From: Acuticoccus sp. I52.16.1
GTDB taxonomy: Bacteria; Pseudomonadota; Alphaproteobacteria; Rhizobiales; Amorphaceae
DNA: 64,000 nucleotides
Reading direction: 5' to 3'
Assembly (NCBI RefSeq): GCF_022865125.1
Contig: NZ_CP094828.1
Coordinates: 4,953,219-5,017,218 of the forward strand
This document shows, one piece after another, positions 55,994 to 64,000 of this stretch; the first letter of the stretch is position 1, and every line of letters starts with the position of its first letter. The notes beneath the pieces are model-generated. The model did not search any database, had not been told where the DNA came from, and was given only the letters and a program-made list of their open reading frames with translations. Position numbers and translations under genes: made by a program.

Positions 55994-58684
55994 ATGAACG
56001 GTCCGACGCGATCTTCGGCCTTCGAGCGACACGGCCCCGTCGGGGCCGGGAACGACCGATCCGCCGACATCTATGACGAACTCGACCAGTTCGTCGATTC
56101 CGAGCCCGCCGTGTGGGGGCCGGCGCAACGACCGACGTCCGGCTCCATCCCGTCCAGCCCCGCTGCGCAGGACAGCGTCTCGCGCCGCGAGATGGACCCT
56201 CGGCGAGACCCTGATCCGCGCATCGAATCGGAGCTGCGCGGCGACCAATACTCCTACGGCGATCCCGACCCCTACGACGCCCGCGAGGATCCCTTCCGCG
56301 ACGACGACCCACGCTTCGACGACCAACGCTTCCACAACTCACAAGGCGACGAGGCCGAACGGCCTGCGCTCGGGGGCCGCGGTGAGCCGCGTTTCTCACG
56401 TCCGCACGGCGGGATGGACGCCGATCCGGCGCCCGTCTTCAGCTCCGAAGGGGCGGACCGGCGCAGCAAGTTCACGCAGCGCCTGAACGAGGAACTGGCG
56501 CGCCCCAGCACCAAACCCGCCGACGCACCGCGTGCCGCCGACGCAGCGCGTCCGGAGGACGCCCCGCGCCAGGGCGGCATCTTCCGTGCGCCCGACCCGG
56601 CCCAGCCGCGCGGCGAGGGCAGGGCGCGTGACCCCCTGCGTCCGCAGGCACCCGAGGACCGCCGCCCGCCTTCCGCCGACCAACGCCCCGCCGATCAGCG
56701 TTTCGCCGATCAGCATTCCGGCGAAGCCAAGCCGGCGCCGCCGAGCCGCGGCCTGCAGCGCACGCCGCGCGGTATGGAGCCGGCACCCGGCGTACCGGTG
56801 GCGACCGGTCTCGGGATGCCGCCCGCCGCCGGTCCGGTGCCGGACTGGAAGCGCGACCGCTCTCAGCCGGCCGATGCGCCCGAGCCTCCCGCCGACGCGC
56901 TCGACTGGGAGCTGGGCAATGCCATCGGCAAGATCATCGCCGGAGGCCGAGCGGCGCAGGCGAGCGCCCAGTCCGCCGCGCCGGCCGCGCTGCCGCCGGC
57001 CACCGTGCCGCCCGCGCCGGAAGTGGCGCACACGCCGCCGGCCGAGGCGCGCCTCCCCGTTCCGGCGCCCACCCGCGAGGAGCCGCCGGCCGCCTCCATC
57101 CCCGACGACGACGAGGCACCGCAGATCCAAACCTTCAGCGACGACGAGGACGACGGCGCCCTCGAGACGAGCGTCTCCAACGCGCCGCCGCCGCGCAGCC
57201 GCGCCACCCCGGTCGCGACCGACATCCCGCTCGCCGCCGCCCGCACCGCCTCCGGCTCGCGCGACAGCGGGCTCCAGCCGCCGGTCGTGACGGTGAAATC
57301 GCCGGTCGACCTCAGCGGCAAGCGCGTGAAGCCGATCCCCTCGTTCCGCTACCAGCGGCGCGAGGAGCCGGCCGAGCCGTTCCCCGCCGCGCCCCCGGAC
57401 CTCGACGATCCGCTCGCCTCCGTCTTCCTGTCCGACGCGCGCGACGCGTTCGACGCGACACGCCCCGGCGCCTACGCCGATTATGGCGAGGACGACGCCT
57501 TCGAGGAGTTCGAGACCGAGGAGTACGAATTCGAGGACGAAGAGGCCGACGAAGACGACCTGCCGCCCTCGCTGCGACGGGCATCGCGGCCGACGCACGC
57601 CGGGCGGCGTCGCCGTGTGGGCCGTCGCGTCGCCCTCGCCGCGGTCTGCCTGGGCGGCGTCGCGGCGGCCGGGGTGCTGGGCCTCAACCTCTTCGCCGGC
57701 TCGGACGGGACGGCGGGCGCACCGCCGATCATCCGTGCCGACGCCCGCGACGTGAAGACCCGGCCCGAGGACGAGGGGCCGACCGCGCGGCCCGAGATCG
57801 ACGAGCGTGCCGCCCTGGGCGACAACGACCGCCTGGTCGTGCCGGACCCGGTGCGCATCAGCCCGCAGCAGGCCCCGCCCGCGCCCGACTACGAGACCGA
57901 GGCCCGCAGCGTGCGCACCGTCACCGTGCGCCCGGACGGTACCATCATGCCGACCCGTAGCGCCGCCGCGTCGACCAGCCGGCCCAGCGAGGCGGCGCCG
58001 TCGTCCTACGATGTCGCCGCCGCCGACCCCGACGTGCAGAGCGACGCGCCCGAATACGGCGCCCCCGAGTACGCCGCGCCGGGCACGGCCGCGACGAACG
58101 GTGCCGCGACCGGCCGGCCCGGCACGGGCGATGCCGCACCCAGCGAGACCGCCGGCAGCAGCGCGCCGGGTTATGTCGGTACCACCCCGACGGCTGGCGA
58201 GCCGGTGACCGAGATCACCGAGGACGACAGCTTCGAGGAGGTCGACACACAGGACCTCGCCGCGCTGGGGACGGACGCTGGCAGCGGAGCGAGCGCGCCC
58301 GCCGGCACGGTGCCGGTTCCCCGGCCGACGCCGCCGCACACCGCACGCAGCACTCCCGCCCCGACCCAGACCCAGACCCAGACCACCCCGCCGACGGCCG
58401 TCGCCTCCAATTCGCCCGCCGCGGCGCCCGCGCCGTCGATGCCGTGGGGCGTGCAGCTCGCCTCGCGGCGGGAGCGGGCTTCGGCGGTCGCCTCGTTCCA
58501 GGCGCTGCAACAGCGGTATCCCTCGCTGCTCGGCAACGCGACGCCGCTCATCGTCGCCGCCAACGTCGGCGACCGGGGGACCTTCTACCGCCTGCGGGTG
58601 GGGGCATCGTCCTTCGGCGAGGCCAACCAGCTGTGCGAGCGGCTGAAACGGGCCGGCGCGGACTGCTTCGTGGGGCGCAATTGA
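55994..58684 (+). CDS. SPOR-domain, largely disordered single-pass membrane protein
   Basis: An 896-residue protein. Residues 1 to about 535 are charged, Pro/Asp-rich and low complexity (repeated DDPRFDDQRF, PADQRFADQ). One membrane helix (RRVALAAVCLGGVAAAGVLGLNLFAG) lies near residue 540. A Pro/Thr/Ala-rich periplasmic linker with TQTQTQT follows, and the last 80 residues (MPWGVQLASRRERASAVASFQALQQRYP to the end) form a SPOR domain that binds denuded peptidoglycan. Proteins of this type in alphaproteobacteria act at the division septum, upstream of nagZ. A TTG at 55979 is an alternative start. Confidence 0.85.
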   Translation: MNGPTRSSAFERHGPVGAGNDRSADIYDELDQFVDSEPAVWGPAQRPTSGSIPSSPAAQDSVSRREMDPRRDPDPRIESELRGDQYSYGDPDPYDAREDPFRDDDPRFDDQRFHNSQGDEAERPALGGRGEPRFSRPHGGMDADPAPVFSSEGADRRSKFTQRLNEELARPSTKPADAPRAADAARPEDAPRQGGIFRAPDPAQPRGEGRARDPLRPQAPEDRRPPSADQRPADQRFADQHSGEAKPAPPSRGLQRTPRGMEPAPGVPVATGLGMPPAAGPVPDWKRDRSQPADAPEPPADALDWELGNAIGKIIAGGRAAQASAQSAAPAALPPATVPPAPEVAHTPPAEARLPVPAPTREEPPAASIPDDDEAPQIQTFSDDEDDGALETSVSNAPPPRSRATPVATDIPLAAARTASGSRDSGLQPPVVTVKSPVDLSGKRVKPIPSFRYQRREEPAEPFPAAPPDLDDPLASVFLSDARDAFDATRPGAYADYGEDDAFEEFETEEYEFEDEEADEDDLPPSLRRASRPTHAGRRRRVGRRVALAAVCLGGVAAAGVLGLNLFAGSDGTAGAPPIIRADARDVKTRPEDEGPTARPEIDERAALGDNDRLVVPDPVRISPQQAPPAPDYETEARSVRTVTVRPDGTIMPTRSAAASTSRPSEAAPSSYDVAAADPDVQSDAPEYGAPEYAAPGTAATNGAATGRPGTGDAAPSETAGSSAPGYVGTTPTAGEPVTEITEDDSFEEVDTQDLAALGTDAGSGASAPAGTVPVPRPTPPHTARSTPAPTQTQTQTTPPTAVASNSPAAAPAPSMPWGVQLASRRERASAVASFQALQQRYPSLLGNATPLIVAANVGDRGTFYRLRVGASSFGEANQLCERLKRAGADCFVGRN

Positions 58685-58688
58685 GCCG

Positions 58689-59702
58689 ATGACGTCACCC
58701 CTGATCGTCGGCCTCGCCGGCACGCGCCTCGGCGCCGCGGAGGCGGACTACCTGGCCGCGGCCGAACCGCTCGGCATCATCCTCTTCAAGCGCAACATCG
58801 CCGGGGCCGACGAGATCGCCCGCCTGGTGGAGGACGCCACCGCCGCCTCCGGAGCGCGGCTCGTGCTGATCGACCAGGAAGGCGGGCGCGTGCAGCGGAT
58901 CGGCCCGCCGCTCGCCGGGCGCTACCCGCCGGCACGGGCCATCGGTGACCTCTATGTGCGCGATCCGGCCGCCGGCGCCCGCGCCGCATGGCTCGCCGGC
59001 CATCTCATCGCCGCCGACCTCGCACCGCTGGGCATCAACACGCCCTGCCTGCCGGTGGCCGACGTCCCCGTGCCGGGCGCGCACGACGTCATCGGCGACC
59101 GCGCCTATGCCGAGGATGCGGCGCGCGTCGCCCACCTCGCCGGCGAAGCGGCCGCCGGGGTTCTCGCTGCCGGCGCGCTCCCGGTGGTCAAGCATGTCCC
59201 GGGCCACGGCCGCGCCGCGGTGGACAGCCACGTCAGCCTCCCCACCGTCGACGCCCCGCGCGCGGCCCTGGAGGCGGACTTCGCCCCTTTCCGCGCGCTC
59301 GCCGGGCTCCCCGTCGGGATGACCGCGCACGTCGTCTACGAGGCGTTGGACGCGGCGCGGCCGGCGACTCTCTCGCCGGTCGTCGTCGACGTCATCCGCC
59401 GCGACATCGGCTTTGCCGGCCTCTTGATGACGGACGACATATCGATGGGCGCGCTGACGGGAGACATCGGCGCCAACGCCGCCGCGTCGCTCGCCGCCGG
59501 ATGCGACTGCGTGCTGCACTGCAATGGCGACTTGGACGAGATGCGCGCCGTCGCCGCGGCACTGCCGCCGATCGCCCCGGACGCGGCCCGCCGCCTCGCC
59601 GCGGCGCACGCTTGCCTTGGCCCCGGCCGCGGTGACCTCGCGGCCCTGCGCGAGGAGTTTCAGGCGCTGATGGGAGCCCGCGCCGGGACCGAGGCGGGAT
59701 GA
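58689..59702 (+). CDS. nagZ: Beta-N-acetylhexosaminidase (NagZ, GH3)
   Basis: NagZ removes N-acetylglucosamine from anhydro-muropeptides in cytosolic cell-wall recycling. The 337-residue GH3 protein has FKRNIAGADEI, LIDQEGGRVQRI, the acid/base loop KHVPGHGRAAVDSHVSLP and the nucleophile Asp in LMTDDISMGAL. Its stop overlaps the scpA start (ATGA). Its ATG follows the SPOR gene stop by a few bases, so these are cotranscribed. Confidence 0.95.
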   Translation: MTSPLIVGLAGTRLGAAEADYLAAAEPLGIILFKRNIAGADEIARLVEDATAASGARLVLIDQEGGRVQRIGPPLAGRYPPARAIGDLYVRDPAAGARAAWLAGHLIAADLAPLGINTPCLPVADVPVPGAHDVIGDRAYAEDAARVAHLAGEAAAGVLAAGALPVVKHVPGHGRAAVDSHVSLPTVDAPRAALEADFAPFRALAGLPVGMTAHVVYEALDAARPATLSPVVVDVIRRDIGFAGLLMTDDISMGALTGDIGANAAASLAAGCDCVLHCNGDLDEMRAVAAALPPIAPDAARRLAAAHACLGPGRGDLAALREEFQALMGARAGTEAG

Positions 59703-60478
59703 GCGGGGATCCTTTCGAGGATCCGGTGCCGCTCCACAAGAAGCCGGAGCAGCTCGACCTCTTCCATGTCGACATCGACGGCTACGAGGGGCCGCTCGAC
59801 ATGCTGCTCGACCTCGCCCGGCGCAACCAGGTCGACCTGACGCGGCTGAAGATCCTGCCGCTCGCCGAGCAATATCTGGCTTTCATCCAGCGCGCCAAGG
59901 ACCTGCGGATCGAGCTGGCGGCCGACTATCTCGTGATGGCCGCGTGGCTCACCTACCTCAAGAGCCGCCTGATCGCGCCGGACCCGGACGACGACGGCGC
60001 CGACGGGGAGGAACTCGCCGAGGACCTCGCCTTCCGCCTGCGCCGGCTCGACGCGATGCGTGAGGCGGCCGACCGGCTCTTCGCCCGCCCACGTCTCGGG
60101 CGCGACCTCTTTGCGCGCGGCATGCCGGAGGCGCCGGTCGTCACCACCGAGCGCGTCTTCAAGGGGGCGCTGTACGATCTGCTTGCGGCCTACGGCGCGG
60201 TGCGGCAGGACGAGATCGTGCGCACCATGACGATGGAGAAGCGCCCCGTGTTCTCGCTGGTGGACGCACGCCGGATCGTCGAGCGGATGGTCGGCCACAA
60301 TGCCGAGTGGTTGCCTCTCAGCGCGCTGGTGGCGGCGATGCCGGGGCACGAGAGCCGCCGGGCGCTGATCGCGTCGACATTCGGCGCGGCGCTGGAGATG
60401 GCGCGCGAGGGACGCATCTCGGTGCGCCAGAGCGAACCGTTCGCGCCGCTATATGTGAGAGGGAACCCCGATGGCTGA
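59699..60478 (+). CDS. scpA: Segregation and condensation protein A
   Basis: ScpA is the kleisin subunit that links SMC heads in the chromosome-condensing complex with ScpB. The 259-residue protein has DGYEGPLDMLLDLARRNQVDLTRLKILPLAEQYLAFIQ and the C-terminal winged-helix region (PVFSLVDARRIVERM, then HESRRALIASTFGAALEMAREG). The gene overlaps nagZ by four and scpB by eight bases, indicating a tightly coupled operon. Confidence 0.93.
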   Translation: MSGDPFEDPVPLHKKPEQLDLFHVDIDGYEGPLDMLLDLARRNQVDLTRLKILPLAEQYLAFIQRAKDLRIELAADYLVMAAWLTYLKSRLIAPDPDDDGADGEELAEDLAFRLRRLDAMREAADRLFARPRLGRDLFARGMPEAPVVTTERVFKGALYDLLAAYGAVRQDEIVRTMTMEKRPVFSLVDARRIVERMVGHNAEWLPLSALVAAMPGHESRRALIASTFGAALEMAREGRISVRQSEPFAPLYVRGNPDG

Positions 60479-61265
60479 ACCAGTCCGCCTTTTCGCCGGC
60501 GCTGGCCAGTCCGAGACGATCCGGGCTCTGGAAGCGATCCTGTTCGCCGCCGCGACGCCGTTGTCCGAGGCCGCGCTCCTGGAGCGCCTGCCGGAGGAGG
60601 CCGACATCCGCCCCGCGCTGCGCCAGTTGCAGACGGTCTACGCCAACCGGGGCGTCAACCTCGTCGAGGTGGCGGACGGATGGGCCTTTCGCACCGCGCC
60701 GGACCTGTCGCACCTGCTCGCCGCCGAGCGCACCACCGAGCGCCGGCTGTCGCGCGCGGCGATGGAGACGCTGGCGATCATCGCCTATCACCAGCCAGTC
60801 ACGCGCGCCGAGATCGAGGAGGTGCGCGGGGTCGCCGTCGCCAAGGGCACGCTCGATATTCTGCTGGAATCGGGCTGGGTGCGCCTGCGCGGACGCCGCC
60901 GCGTTCCCGGCCGGCCGGCGACCTTCGGCACCACGCCCGCCTTCCTCGACGCGTTCTCGCTCGCCGCCGTCACCGACCTGCCGGGCCTCGACGACCTGAA
61001 AGGCGCCGGCCTTCTCGAGGGAACGCCGCCGGCCGGCTTCAGCGTCCCCGTCCCGCGTGACGACGACACGCTCGAGGAGACCGAGGACCCCCTGGAGGAT
61101 GATGCCGACGATCCGTTCGCCCAGGAGCCGTTCGCCCAGGAGCCGTTCGCCCGGGAGACGTTTGCCCAGGAGCCGTTCGACGATACGGGCGGGGCCGGCT
61201 CGGCCGACGCGCCGGCGGATGCGACAACGACCGGGGACGCACCGAAGACGCCGCACGATGCCTGA
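60471..61265 (+). CDS. scpB: Segregation and condensation protein B with a C-terminal repeat tail
   Basis: ScpB dimers bind ScpA and stimulate the SMC complex. The 264-residue protein has the two winged-helix segments (ALEAILFAAATPLSEAALLERLP; AAMETLAIIAYHQPVTRAEIEEVRGVAVAKGTLDILLESGWV). After about residue 200 an acidic tail contains FAQEP repeated four times (the third is FARET). Most ScpB proteins end before this tail. Overlaps with scpA (8 bp) and the next gene (8 bp) suggest one operon. Confidence 0.93.
   Translation: MAEPVRLFAGAGQSETIRALEAILFAAATPLSEAALLERLPEEADIRPALRQLQTVYANRGVNLVEVADGWAFRTAPDLSHLLAAERTTERRLSRAAMETLAIIAYHQPVTRAEIEEVRGVAVAKGTLDILLESGWVRLRGRRRVPGRPATFGTTPAFLDAFSLAAVTDLPGLDDLKGAGLLEGTPPAGFSVPVPRDDDTLEETEDPLEDDADDPFAQEPFAQEPFARETFAQEPFDDTGGAGSADAPADATTTGDAPKTPHDA
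61113..61181 (+). repeat. 15-bp tandem repeat in scpB coding for FAQEP units
   Basis: Four units of CCGTTCGCCCAGGAG-type sequence (61113-61172) and a partial fifth. Units 1 and 2 are identical and the others differ by one to three bases. Confidence 0.85.
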
Positions 61266-62346
61266 CGTCGGCGCCGCCATCGCCGTCGATCCCGCGAATA
61301 CGCCCGCGAGCCACCCGCTCAGCCTCGACTCCATCGAATTCGCGATCGCCGGGCGGACGATCCTGCGGGACGTATCGCTCCAGGTCCGCCCGCGCGAGAT
61401 CGTATGCCTGCTCGGCCAGTCCGGCTGTGGCAAGACGACGCTGCTTCGGGTGGCGGCCGGGATCGAGCGACAGATGCGCGGGCGCGTGACGGTGGACGGC
61501 CGCGTGGTGGCGGACGATGGCGTCTACCACCCGCCCGAAGCGCGGCGGCTGGGGTTCGTCTTCCAGGACCTGGCCCTCTTTCCGCACATGCGCGTCGCCG
61601 ACAACGTGGCTTATGGGCTGGGCGGGATGCGCCGTGCGGAGGCACTGCGACGCGCCGGCGGGGCGCTGGAGCAGGTCGGCCTCGCGGGCTACGACCGGGC
61701 CTATCCGCACCAGCTCTCCGGCGGCCAGCAGCAGCGCGTGGCGCTGGCGCGGGCGCTCCTGCCGGCACCCAAGGTGGTGCTGTTCGACGAGCCGTTCTCC
61801 GGGCTCGACCGCGGCCTGCGCGATACGGTGCGCGAGGACGTCCTCGCGGTGCTGCGCCAGCGCGAGGCGACCGCGGTCATCGTGACGCACGACCCGGAGG
61901 AGGCGCTGGCGATGGCCGACCGTATCGCCTTGATGCGCGCCGGCAGGATCGTGCAGATCGGCTCGCCGGAGGAGGTCTGGCGCTGGCCGATCGACCTCGA
62001 GGCGGCGCGTGTCTTCTCCACCGTCAACGCCTTCCACGCCCGCGTCGCCGGCGGCCTCGCCGAGACGCCCGTCGGCCGCGTTCCCGTGGGCCAGCGGGCC
62101 GATGGCGAGGCGCTGACCATCGCCTTCCGCCCCGAGGCGATCCGGGTGTTCCCGACCGACCGCGAGGCGGGGGTGGAGGTCGCGGTCGAGCGGCGGCGCT
62201 TCTTCGGAACGCACGTCGAGCTGACGGCGCGGGTGGGCGGCGTCGCCCTGGCGCTCCAGTCCGATCCCTACCAGGTACCGCACGCCGACACGGTGCGCCT
62301 GGTGCCGGATCTGCGGCAAGCCATTGTGCTTGAAGGTCATCAATGA
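61258..62346 (+). CDS. ABC transporter ATP-binding protein (Fe3+/spermidine-type, TOBE-containing)
   Basis: A 362-residue ATPase. Walker A is GQSGCGKTT (53-61), the Q-loop is FQDLALFPHMRVADNVAYGL, the signature is LSGGQQQRVALARALL, Walker B is VVLFDEPFSGLD and the H-loop is VIVTHDPEEAL. A C-terminal TOBE region (about 245-362) groups it with FbpC/PotA-type importers. No permease or binding protein lies in the window. The start overlaps scpB by eight bases, so it is cotranscribed with the condensin genes, which is unusual. Confidence 0.9.
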   Translation: MPDVGAAIAVDPANTPASHPLSLDSIEFAIAGRTILRDVSLQVRPREIVCLLGQSGCGKTTLLRVAAGIERQMRGRVTVDGRVVADDGVYHPPEARRLGFVFQDLALFPHMRVADNVAYGLGGMRRAEALRRAGGALEQVGLAGYDRAYPHQLSGGQQQRVALARALLPAPKVVLFDEPFSGLDRGLRDTVREDVLAVLRQREATAVIVTHDPEEALAMADRIALMRAGRIVQIGSPEEVWRWPIDLEAARVFSTVNAFHARVAGGLAETPVGRVPVGQRADGEALTIAFRPEAIRVFPTDREAGVEVAVERRRFFGTHVELTARVGGVALALQSDPYQVPHADTVRLVPDLRQAIVLEGHQ

Positions 62347-62528
62347 ATGGTGGCAAGGTCCTTCACGGCGCGCTATAGGTGCCGTTCGGCGAAGTCGCCG
62401 GTGCGCGGATCGTTGGCCATCGAGGGGTGGTGACCTGCCGCGGTGCGCCGATGGCCGACAAGCCCTACGTTTTGGTGACGGTGCGTCAGTCCGCGACCGC
62501 GGCGCGGCGAACACAAGGGAAATGACCC

Positions 62529-62741
62529 ATGGGTATCAGTGTTTGGCAGGTTCTCATCATCGGCATCGTGCTCATCCTGCTGTTTGGGCGCGGCAAGATT
62601 TCCGACCTGATGGGCGATGTTGCCAAGGGGATCAAGAGCTTCAAGAAGGGCATGGCCGAGGATGAGGACGATGCTCGCACCATCGATCATTCCCCGTCGT
62701 CGACCGTGAATGCCAAAGAGCAAGAGCGGCACAACGCCTGA
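62529..62741 (+). CDS. tatA: Sec-independent protein translocase TatA
   Basis: A 70-residue single-span protein. The N-terminal helix [19 protein letters not shown] and the amphipathic helix [17 protein letters not shown] with the conserved FKKGM are typical of TatA. Several TatA copies form the Tat pore for folded proteins. It is the first gene of tatABC, 15 bases from tatB. Confidence 0.95.
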   Translation: MGISVWQVLIIGIVLILLFGRGKISDLMGDVAKGIKSFKKGMAEDEDDARTIDHSPSSTVNAKEQERHNA

Positions 62742-62755
62742 GCATCAGTTGAACC

Positions 62756-63247
62756 GTGTTTGATGTTGCCTGGACTGAGATCCTCGTTGTCGCGGTGATC
62801 GCGATCATCGTCGTGGGTCCGAAGGAACTGCCGGCGATGTTGCGGGCATTCGGCAAGACCTTCGGCCAGGTCCGTCGAACCGCCCGCGAATTCCAATCCA
62901 CCTTCAACGACGCGCTGCGTGAAGCCGAGCGTCAGGCCAATCTGGACGAGGTCCGCAAGGACATCGACAGCGTGCGCTCGATGGACCCCACCAAGTCGCT
63001 GCGCAAAGGTCTCGACGAGACCAAGCGCCAGCTCTCGGGGAAGATCGACGATGCCGCACCGCCCAAGCCCGACGTCGTGCCGTTGAAGACCGAATCGGGG
63101 GCCGCCGCATCCGGCGAGGCCACCGCGCCGCCGCCGGCCGTCCCCCCGGCGGCCGAGGCCGAGACGCCGGCCGCCGGCGACAGTGTGTCCGAGGGTGCGG
63201 GCGAGGGCGAGACCCGCCGCGCCGCCGCAGCAGGGAGCGAGCGTTGA
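62756..63247 (+). CDS. tatB: Sec-independent protein translocase TatB
   Basis: A 163-residue protein. FDVAWTEILVVAVIAIIVVGPKELPAMLRAFGKTFGQVRRTAREFQS is the TatB N-terminal helix with the conserved Glu and GPKELP. A long charged helix and an Ala/Pro-rich C-terminal tail follow. TatB with TatC recognises twin-arginine signal peptides. The start is a GTG. The stop overlaps the tatC start (TTGA). Confidence 0.93.
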   Translation: MFDVAWTEILVVAVIAIIVVGPKELPAMLRAFGKTFGQVRRTAREFQSTFNDALREAERQANLDEVRKDIDSVRSMDPTKSLRKGLDETKRQLSGKIDDAAPPKPDVVPLKTESGAAASGEATAPPPAVPPAAEAETPAAGDSVSEGAGEGETRRAAAAGSER

Positions 63248-64000
63248 GCCACGATGACATCGAGGCGTCGAAGGCTCCTCTGATCGACCACCTGATCGAG
63301 CTGCGCTCGCGGCTTATCAAATCGGTGATCGCCATCGGCATCGCCTTCGTCGTCTGCTTCTACTTCGCGAACGACATCTTCAACATCCTCGTGTGGCCGT
63401 TCGAGCGGGCGGCCGGGGCCGAGCGCCAGATCCGTCTGATCTACACCGCGCCGCAGGAGTACTTCTTCACCCAGCTTCAGCTCGCCCTCTTCGGCGCGCT
63501 GTTCCTGGCGTTCCCGGTGGTCGCCTCGCAGATCTACATGTTCGTCGCGCCCGGCCTCTACCACAACGAGCGCGGCGCCTTCCGGCCCTTCCTGGTCGCG
63601 ACGCCGATCCTGTTCGCGGCGGGGGCGGCGCTGGTCTACTTCGTCATCATGCCGCTGGCGATGAGCTTCTTCCTGTCGATGGAGCAGCCCGGTGGCGGGG
63701 CGGGCACCGCCTCGATCGAGATGCTGCCGCAGACCTCGCGCTATCTCGGGCTCATCATGCTCCTGATCTTCGCGTTCGGCATCGTCTTCCAGACGCCGGT
63801 GATCCTGACGCTGCTGGGCCGGGCCGGGCTCGTCTCCGCTCACGACCTGCGCAAGAAGCGCAAGTACGCCATCGTCGTGGTGTTCATCCTCGCCGCGGTG
63901 CTGACGCCGCCGGACCCGGTCAGCCAGATCGGCCTCGCGGTGCCGGGGCTGCTGCTCTACGAGATCTCGATCCTGTGCGTGCGGCGGATCGAGAAGAACC
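63244..64000 (+). CDS. tatC: Sec-independent protein translocase TatC (3' truncated by window)
   Basis: The TTG at 63244 begins SHDDIEASKAPLIDHLIELRSRLIKSVIAIG. The frame then continues open to the window end (252 codons). The family segments PLIDHLIELRSR, YTAPQEYFFTQLQLALFGALFLAFPVVASQIYMFVAPGLYHNERGAF and SRYLGLIMLLIFAFGIVFQTPV are present. Six membrane helices are expected and five or six are visible. Only the last few residues are missing. No in-frame ATG is close, so the TTG start overlapping the tatB stop is accepted. Confidence 0.95.
   Translation, partial: MSHDDIEASKAPLIDHLIELRSRLIKSVIAIGIAFVVCFYFANDIFNILVWPFERAAGAERQIRLIYTAPQEYFFTQLQLALFGALFLAFPVVASQIYMFVAPGLYHNERGAFRPFLVATPILFAAGAALVYFVIMPLAMSFFLSMEQPGGGAGTASIEMLPQTSRYLGLIMLLIFAFGIVFQTPVILTLLGRAGLVSAHDLRKKRKYAIVVVFILAAVLTPPDPVSQIGLAVPGLLLYEISILCVRRIEKN

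Overview
This 64 kb window is high-GC (roughly two thirds G+C) chromosomal DNA of an alphaproteobacterium, most likely of the order Hyphomicrobiales (Rhizobiales). The evidence is the PhyR/NepR/EcfG general stress response module, an HWE-family histidine kinase, the gene order tig-clpP-clpX-lon-hupB, and the block xthA-erpA-dgt-argS-SPOR protein-nagZ-scpA-scpB-tatABC. I cannot name the genus. There is no CRISPR array, insertion sequence, prophage or rRNA. One tRNA was found, tRNA-Leu(UAG).

Layout. 1-5 kb: the end of an EAL protein, then cobalamin genes cobO, cobQ, cobD (cbiB) and cobC. 5-7 kb: the nitrogen operon glnB-glnA behind a sigma-54-type promoter, divergent from the NAD(P)HX repair gene nnr. 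8.7-16.6 kb: tRNA-Leu, trigger factor with an unusual His/Asp tail, clpP, clpX, lon and hupB (protein quality control and nucleoid). 16.7-19 kb: divergent membrane proteins (AI-2E family, YihY family). 19.2-26.3 kb: a stress island with CsbD, a membrane PAS/HWE kinase, a PPOX-fold stress protein, the nepR-ecfG operon divergent from phyR, a class II photolyase and an exported protein. Four exact EcfG-type promoters (GGAAC-N16-CGTT) lie here; two of them are the two strands of one palindromic element.

26.7-39.5 kb: an accessory catabolic region with an Asp/Glu/hydantoin racemase divergent from a hydantoinase/dihydropyrimidinase. A ten-gene co-directional run follows: an enolase-superfamily enzyme, a cupin, an SDR, an amidohydrolase and two complete TRAP transporters. 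A divergent GntR/FCD regulator and an FMN reductase close it. The substrate cannot be read from sequence; an organic acid or cyclic amide is an inference. 39.5-40.4 kb: the remnant of a class III nucleotide cyclase and a HupE/UreJ metal transporter. 40.5-50.9 kb: parE, two paralogous fatty acid hydroxylase/sterol desaturase-type genes around a thioredoxin-like gene, ilvD, small redox and dehalogenase-type genes, a low-GC family 61-type glycosyltransferase, and a VOC/DUF1428/HxlR group. 51-64 kb: the conserved housekeeping block from xthA to tatC. It is interrupted by an ABC ATPase between scpB and tatA, and tatC is cut by the window end.

How the parts work together. The stress island is a complete partner-switching circuit: a kinase feeds PhyR, phosphorylated PhyR sequesters NepR, EcfG is freed, and EcfG transcribes phyR, nepR-ecfG and effectors. 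The block at the right end joins cell-wall recycling and division (NagZ, SPOR), chromosome condensation (ScpAB) and Tat export. Most start sites were chosen from visible Shine-Dalgarno (SD) spacing and often differ from the longest open frame.
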